Both the position numbers and the translations under genes were made by a program. Positions 59,330 through 64,000 of a stretch of 64,000 bases of DNA are shown here, in pieces; within the stretch, counting starts at the first letter, position 1; every line of letters starts with the position of its first letter. Below the pieces are notes generated by a model that was given only the letters and a program-made list of their open reading frames with translations, had not been told where the DNA came from and ran no database searches. Source of the stretch: Hofstenia miamia (lineage: Eukaryota > Xenacoelomorpha > Acoela); the NCBI GenBank assembly GCA_004352715.1, contig SCFE01000039.1, positions 1,627,966 through 1,691,965 of the forward strand. The letters are read 5' to 3'.

Positions 59330-61470
59330 TTCTTAATCCTTTCTTGTGGATAGGATGAATATTTTGCTTGCTTTCAGAGAGATGGAAATGTACCTGATAT
59401 AATTATATTCTGAAATAGTTGTAAAATATGGGGTGCAAGTGCTGTTGAAAACTTCTTTAAAAAACAATTATTAATGTTATCATATAGCGTGCATGTGGTG
59501 GTCTTTTGTGTGTCACACTCAAAACGCTTATATTTCCGTACCTATTTGGCCGACATCGATAAAATTCATGCCATCTGATGGGAAATTTCTTTAAGATTTG
59601 GTTGACATATTATTCATAGGTTTAACTTACGAAGTTGACAGGTAATATGCGATAAGTCGGAGAGGGTAAAGCGCAATCCAAGCATTATAGCGCTATTCAA
59701 ACGCCTATATCTCTGTAGCTAGGAACAAGATAGTTAGTATTGGAAACATCATTTCTTGTAATTTAAACAGGTTCCACTATTGCAGTATATTTATTAATGT
59801 AAACATTTCAAATTGAATTTATACCAGAATTCTAACAGTTATTACTTAATAATTAACTTTATATTAACAGAAGCTAAAGAAAATCAATATAAGAAACTTC
59901 TAAAATCACTAAAATTATTTAGGGTACAGATAGCGTTTGCATTATTCAATGTTTTCATAATATTGACCTTGACTTTATTAAGATCCGCTCTTTTATGTAC
60001 ATTTAGTTCTTGCACTTATTAGATAAATGGGATCCAGAATTGTTAAGAGAAATATTGGCTCGGTTGACGTTGCAACATATCTCTGAACCGGTGACCTCGC
60101 TGGTGAGAAATAACAAATTACTAACATTTGGGAAAGATTTTTCTTATGATTGCAAGAAAATCTGACAAAAAATGTATAACAAAGCAAAATTTACTCATAA
60201 AATCTTGAATTAGTATTGAAAAGAAATTCTTTATTGTTTGACGATTAACCATAAGATGCACAGTGTAGTCATTGCAACCATGCATTTAATCAAAACAAAT
60301 TGATTAGATAATTTGGCAAAAATTCTGTCACAACATCCATCTTTGGATCAACTTTAGCAAATGCTGCAATATGGCAACAACGATAATGCACATTGTCACA
60401 ATTACCCCAATTTTCCCAACACTTTCTTACAGATATGAGCTATGGATAAGGGCCGGGTGGGGCGAGGTATTGAAAAAGATAAGGAAAAAATGGGCTAAGG
60501 GTGCATGCAAGTCATTATAAATGCAGTGATTGCTAATAACAATGTATTGAATAATATCATTTACATTTTCAAGGCTTTACATGAGTAACATATACTCTTC
60601 TAATTTTCAGTCTGTAGATTTTATTTGAAATTTCTACCATGCAATATTTTTTTGCGCAGTAAACCCAAATATACGACAATTTTTTTAAAAGTATTATAAA
60701 AATGATCCTAAATGGGTTGAATTACCATTAATTTAAATGAGCTTCGCTGGATCCAGACTGGGCCAGGCTGGGTCCGATTTTTCGGAGAATCGAAATAATG
60801 AAAGATGTGGTCAAGCATAGAACCTGTCCTGCTTTTAACATTTTGTTGAATTATGCTTTTTGTCTTAACTTATCAATTACCACATACTACTTAAATATTT
60901 AAGTAGTTTATGCAATTTCACAATTATACCAACAATAATTGTACAAAATTCATTAATAGCTTAAGAAATTCATAAGAATATTGCGTTCCAATCTATTTGA
61001 CATCTGACAATTTTTTCTTCATTAAATTTTGATACGCTTGAAACACGAGAAAATTCTTCATTTATGCTACTTTGACTACAAATTGGAATATTAGTTTTAG
61101 GAAATCTTCGAAGCAAGATGTGTACAAACTAATTCAAATAATTTAATAGGTTCATTTCAAATAACCTGTCAACTTTTTAATATAAGGTCTAGTTTTTGTG
61201 ATTATTAAGTTTTGATTATTAGCTTTGGTAAAACGTAATGAATATCATTTCCAAAATTTTCCATATACAGATCTGTCATATCTTAAATCAACACACCAGA
61301 TCTTTATCTTTACTACATTACCCACACAATGACAAGAAGTCACCAGAGATAAATTATACAATTAAATACTCTTTTTGAATCAAACTGATAATCCTGTAAG
61401 GCAAGAGTAATAAAGAAGCTAATTTGCGAATCCGCATTTTGTTTTGCAAAATGATGTCACAATGAGGTGG
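59330..61470. other. 2 kb without a recognised gene
   Basis: Short frames at 59813-60187 on both strands have no motif. Nothing else recognised. Confidence 0.4.
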
Positions 61471-61479
61471 TCAGGGCTG

Positions 61480-61870
61480 AACAGTGGATGATACCACGAT
61501 CCGATTCCGGAGCTTACCCTAGAAGTGTGCCCGATTTAACCGTGAGAATCCTCTGGTACACAGAGCGCTGATCTGTATTAAGTCTGATCAGTGGAGTGAA
61601 ACTGAAGGACGAACTTCAATTGAGAGATTTGTGCCTCTCCCGCTTTGGACAAACAAGTCTACTAACAGTGGTAACTTAGTGAGCGCTTGCTGCAATTAAG
61701 AAACCAGTGTGATACAGCAAAGCTGTCTGACATTAGGCGCGGAAAACGCTGGACCTTTACCTATCTCTTAGCCCAGCAGAAAGATAGTTATTCCTGACAT
61801 GACTGTCCGATGGCTGGTAGTTGGCCAGTAACAGTTAATACCGGCCGGCGAGATTAGGCTGGTACATTTT
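61480..61870. other. GC-richer island of unknown nature
   Basis: About 390 bp clearly richer in G and C than its surroundings, with abrupt edges, ending in ACCGGCCGGCGAG. No long frame on either strand, no clear polymerase III box pair and no TIR seen. Could be a structured RNA, a SINE or an exon fragment. Confidence 0.4.
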
Positions 61871-61899
61871 ATTTCCATGGTATTTAATCTATGCAAGTC

Positions 61900-61904
<5 letters not shown>

Positions 61905-61960
<56 letters not shown>
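61905..61960. repeat. (AT)n microsatellite
   Basis: Long AT run followed by GTCTATATATATA. Confidence 0.9.
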
Positions 61961-61964
<4 letters not shown>

Positions 61965-61989
61965 ATATATATAAGCTGGTTTAATCAAC

Positions 61990-63225
61990 AACAAAATCAC
62001 ACATGCGGTGATGCAAAAAGCTGATATTGTATAAAGCAAATTTCAAACTATTGGAACTATATTCCATCGGAAGAAATTAGGTTAATTTAATAATCTGGGA
62101 AATATTATGTTTAATTTTGTGCGTATGAAATTTGCTATGCAAATACATTTCTGAGAAAATGAAATAATGAATTATGACGTTTCTTTATCATCTAGAAACG
62201 CATCTACTCCCTGTCAGAAAGTTTTTGTCAGACATTTCACTATGACATATTATGTCATTGATCTTTTAAAGAACTTGCCAGGATTTTCAAAAAATTTATT
62301 CCCGACGTCGATTTTGCAATAGAAAAATTCAAAGTGTATATTTCAAACACGTTTTACACCAAAACATATTAATCTATAAAACCATCTACGATTATTTATT
62401 GATGACTAAGCTTTCTTGTTCAAATTACGCTATTTCACTTTGTTGCAAAGCATGTAATGAACTTGCCAGTTGAATTATCACACAACACTTATTTCGAAGC
62501 AAATCAATTTAGTTTTCTTCCGATTAGTGGCGTGCAATTAAAATGATTCTGGAGATGTAGCAAAACAAATTTTATATTTTCTATGTATAAATTTTTTGTA
62601 TAAGTTTCACTTTTGTATATCTTATATTTTTCCATGAATTTAAATTGTGAACGTTTCTTTTTTATTTTATGCATATAGCTAAAATATATAAAACTAAAAG
62701 AGTAGCATCATTAATCATTCATATTTCTGTGGCATTTGAGCTCAGTTAATATTGAATAATTTATAGGTCCCAAATAAATATAGTTAAAAAACTTTTTCAC
62801 TAAAGCCAAACATAATTACTCATTTAGTAGGATGTGTCAACTGACATTTCTGTTTGAATGTCTTTGCAACCAAAAATGTATTAAATTTATTTTGGGCACT
62901 CCTTCCAATATTAGAAAAATACAAGGGTTCAAGTTTCTTTATTTACATGAGATCTTTCAAATTTCTTTTTGAAATCCTAAACATTACAGTTTCATTATTA
63001 TAAACAGCTTCTCTTATTAATATTAGCAAGTTCTATTAAAGTTCGGAACAACTCAATTTATAGCAAAGTACTCAGATTTTTTAGAAAATAAATTTAATTA
63101 TTATTCTAGTTGCAATAGCTTAGATTGCAGATACTATAAAAAATTTTTCTAACTTTAGATTTCATAGGAATTCCTCACAAACTTAGCAAAATATTCGCTC
63201 TTTATAAGATACAACAAGAAATTTT
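61990..63225. other. Non-coding AT-rich DNA
   Basis: Nothing recognised. Confidence 0.4.
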
Positions 63226-63231
63226 TTCATC

Positions 63232-63370
63232 GTTTAGCCCGGTAAACGGCCGTTATTTTTACCGGCCTTCCATGAAATTGAAAAGCGGCTGCATGCCGGT
63301 AAATTGCTGGGCCTGGCCGGCCGGTAGTCGGTTTCATCTTTGACTCATACTGGGCGCCCGCGTCAGTCTT
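63232..63370. repeat. GC-rich patch with CCGGTAAA inverted and direct repeats
   Basis: CCGGTAAA at about 63239, its reverse complement TTTACCGG at about 63258, and GCCGGTAAA again at about 63294, followed by GGGCCTGGCCGGCCGG. It can fold into a hairpin. A 67-codon minus frame crosses it but has no motif. Perhaps the end of a DNA transposon. Confidence 0.4.
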
Positions 63371-64000
63371 GTTAGCAGTTTGTAAGCGTCTGTCCACTAA
63401 AACCAAACAGATATGCACCCATAAGCACATTTTTTTGCTACTAAAAAAGTCTTGTATTCTGGGATCGATGTGAAATTTTGTTTACAAATTAAGAAAGACA
63501 AAACTTTAAGTTATCTCACAATTTTTTGAAATTTTTAAGCTAAGTTTCTAACTTATATATCTTTGCCTAACACTACGTAGGTTTTCCCATTCAAAATCAT
63601 ATAATTTTATTCCTCTTGAAATTATGATGGGAAAGTATGTTATCTACTTCAGTATGGTAAAAATGTTTCATTTTTTGCTGAAAACGCATTGGTTAAGTAA
63701 ATAATTGTTATTACTAGCTTCTGCAAATGAACATGCATTCCACCACAAGGCACAAGTGTTTTATGAATTCCTTAATAAATGATACATTGCTCAGCCACTC
63801 TTAGTCATTATATAGTGCAACCAGTTATTCACAAACGCATTACCCTACAAAGCTTTGACCAAGAATGAAAGTGATTTAATGGTTTTCGATTTGTATCAAA
63901 GCTTTTTTAAAATAGAATTAATTATTTTTGTACAGTCAAATTAATCTTTTAAGATTCGCTTAGATTAATATGAAAGGTTTCTTCAAATTTTAAGTGCTTG
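63371..64000. other. Non-coding DNA to the window end
   Basis: Nothing recognised. Confidence 0.4.

Overview
This is a 64 kb piece of an AT-rich metazoan (invertebrate) nuclear genome. Evidence: compact eukaryotic housekeeping genes (RNA polymerase subunit RPB10, exosome subunit RRP40/EXOSC3 with a GT-AG intron), an F-box/LRR gene, many (AT)n microsatellites, runs of N that are assembly gaps, and a dense, layered population of decayed eukaryotic transposons (Penelope-like, non-LTR LINE, Ty3/gypsy LTR, hAT, pogo-like, TTAA-flanked MITEs). No bacterial feature is present. The species cannot be named from the sequence; RPB10 is almost invariant among animals.

Layout. 0-9 kb: AT-rich DNA with one RING-finger exon (about 1.6-1.9 kb, minus), a pogo-type DNA-binding-domain remnant (about 3 kb), a perfect AT-centred palindrome beside a gap (about 5 kb) and a broken Penelope-like element (6.8-8.5 kb). 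10-18 kb: DNA-transposon country, with a deleted hAT element and MITEs with clear 8-bp target duplications, a pogo/Tigger-like transposase pseudogene (14.7-16.2 kb), and a TTAA-flanked element sitting inside a minisatellite. 21.6-25.8 kb: gene cluster on the minus strand in transcription order EXOSC3, RPB10, then a 405-residue unrecognised helical protein. 27-29 kb: LINE interrupted by an 816-bp gap. 31-43 kb: a long Ty3/gypsy-type element (1.2-kb LTRs, gag, pol, and about 2.7 kb of unexplained extra sequence after integrase) inserted into an older inverted repeat. 43-50 kb: repeat debris. 51.4-53 kb: intact single-exon F-box/LRR gene. 53-64 kb: MITE, another LINE remnant, and two GC-richer islands of unknown nature.

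The most interesting signal is in the gene structures. All four long conserved or intact reading frames have a polypyrimidine-AG splice-acceptor-like sequence only 2-17 nt upstream of the likely start codon, EXOSC3 and RPB10 are separated by only 86 nt, and the EXOSC3 AATAAA lies inside its own last codons. This is what spliced-leader trans-splicing and a polycistronic unit would look like; ordinary 5'-UTR introns are the alternative. The second is the gypsy element: the catalytic residues lost in protease, reverse transcriptase and RNase H all look like G-to-A changes on the coding strand, and the element carries a repeat-rich non-envelope accessory region.
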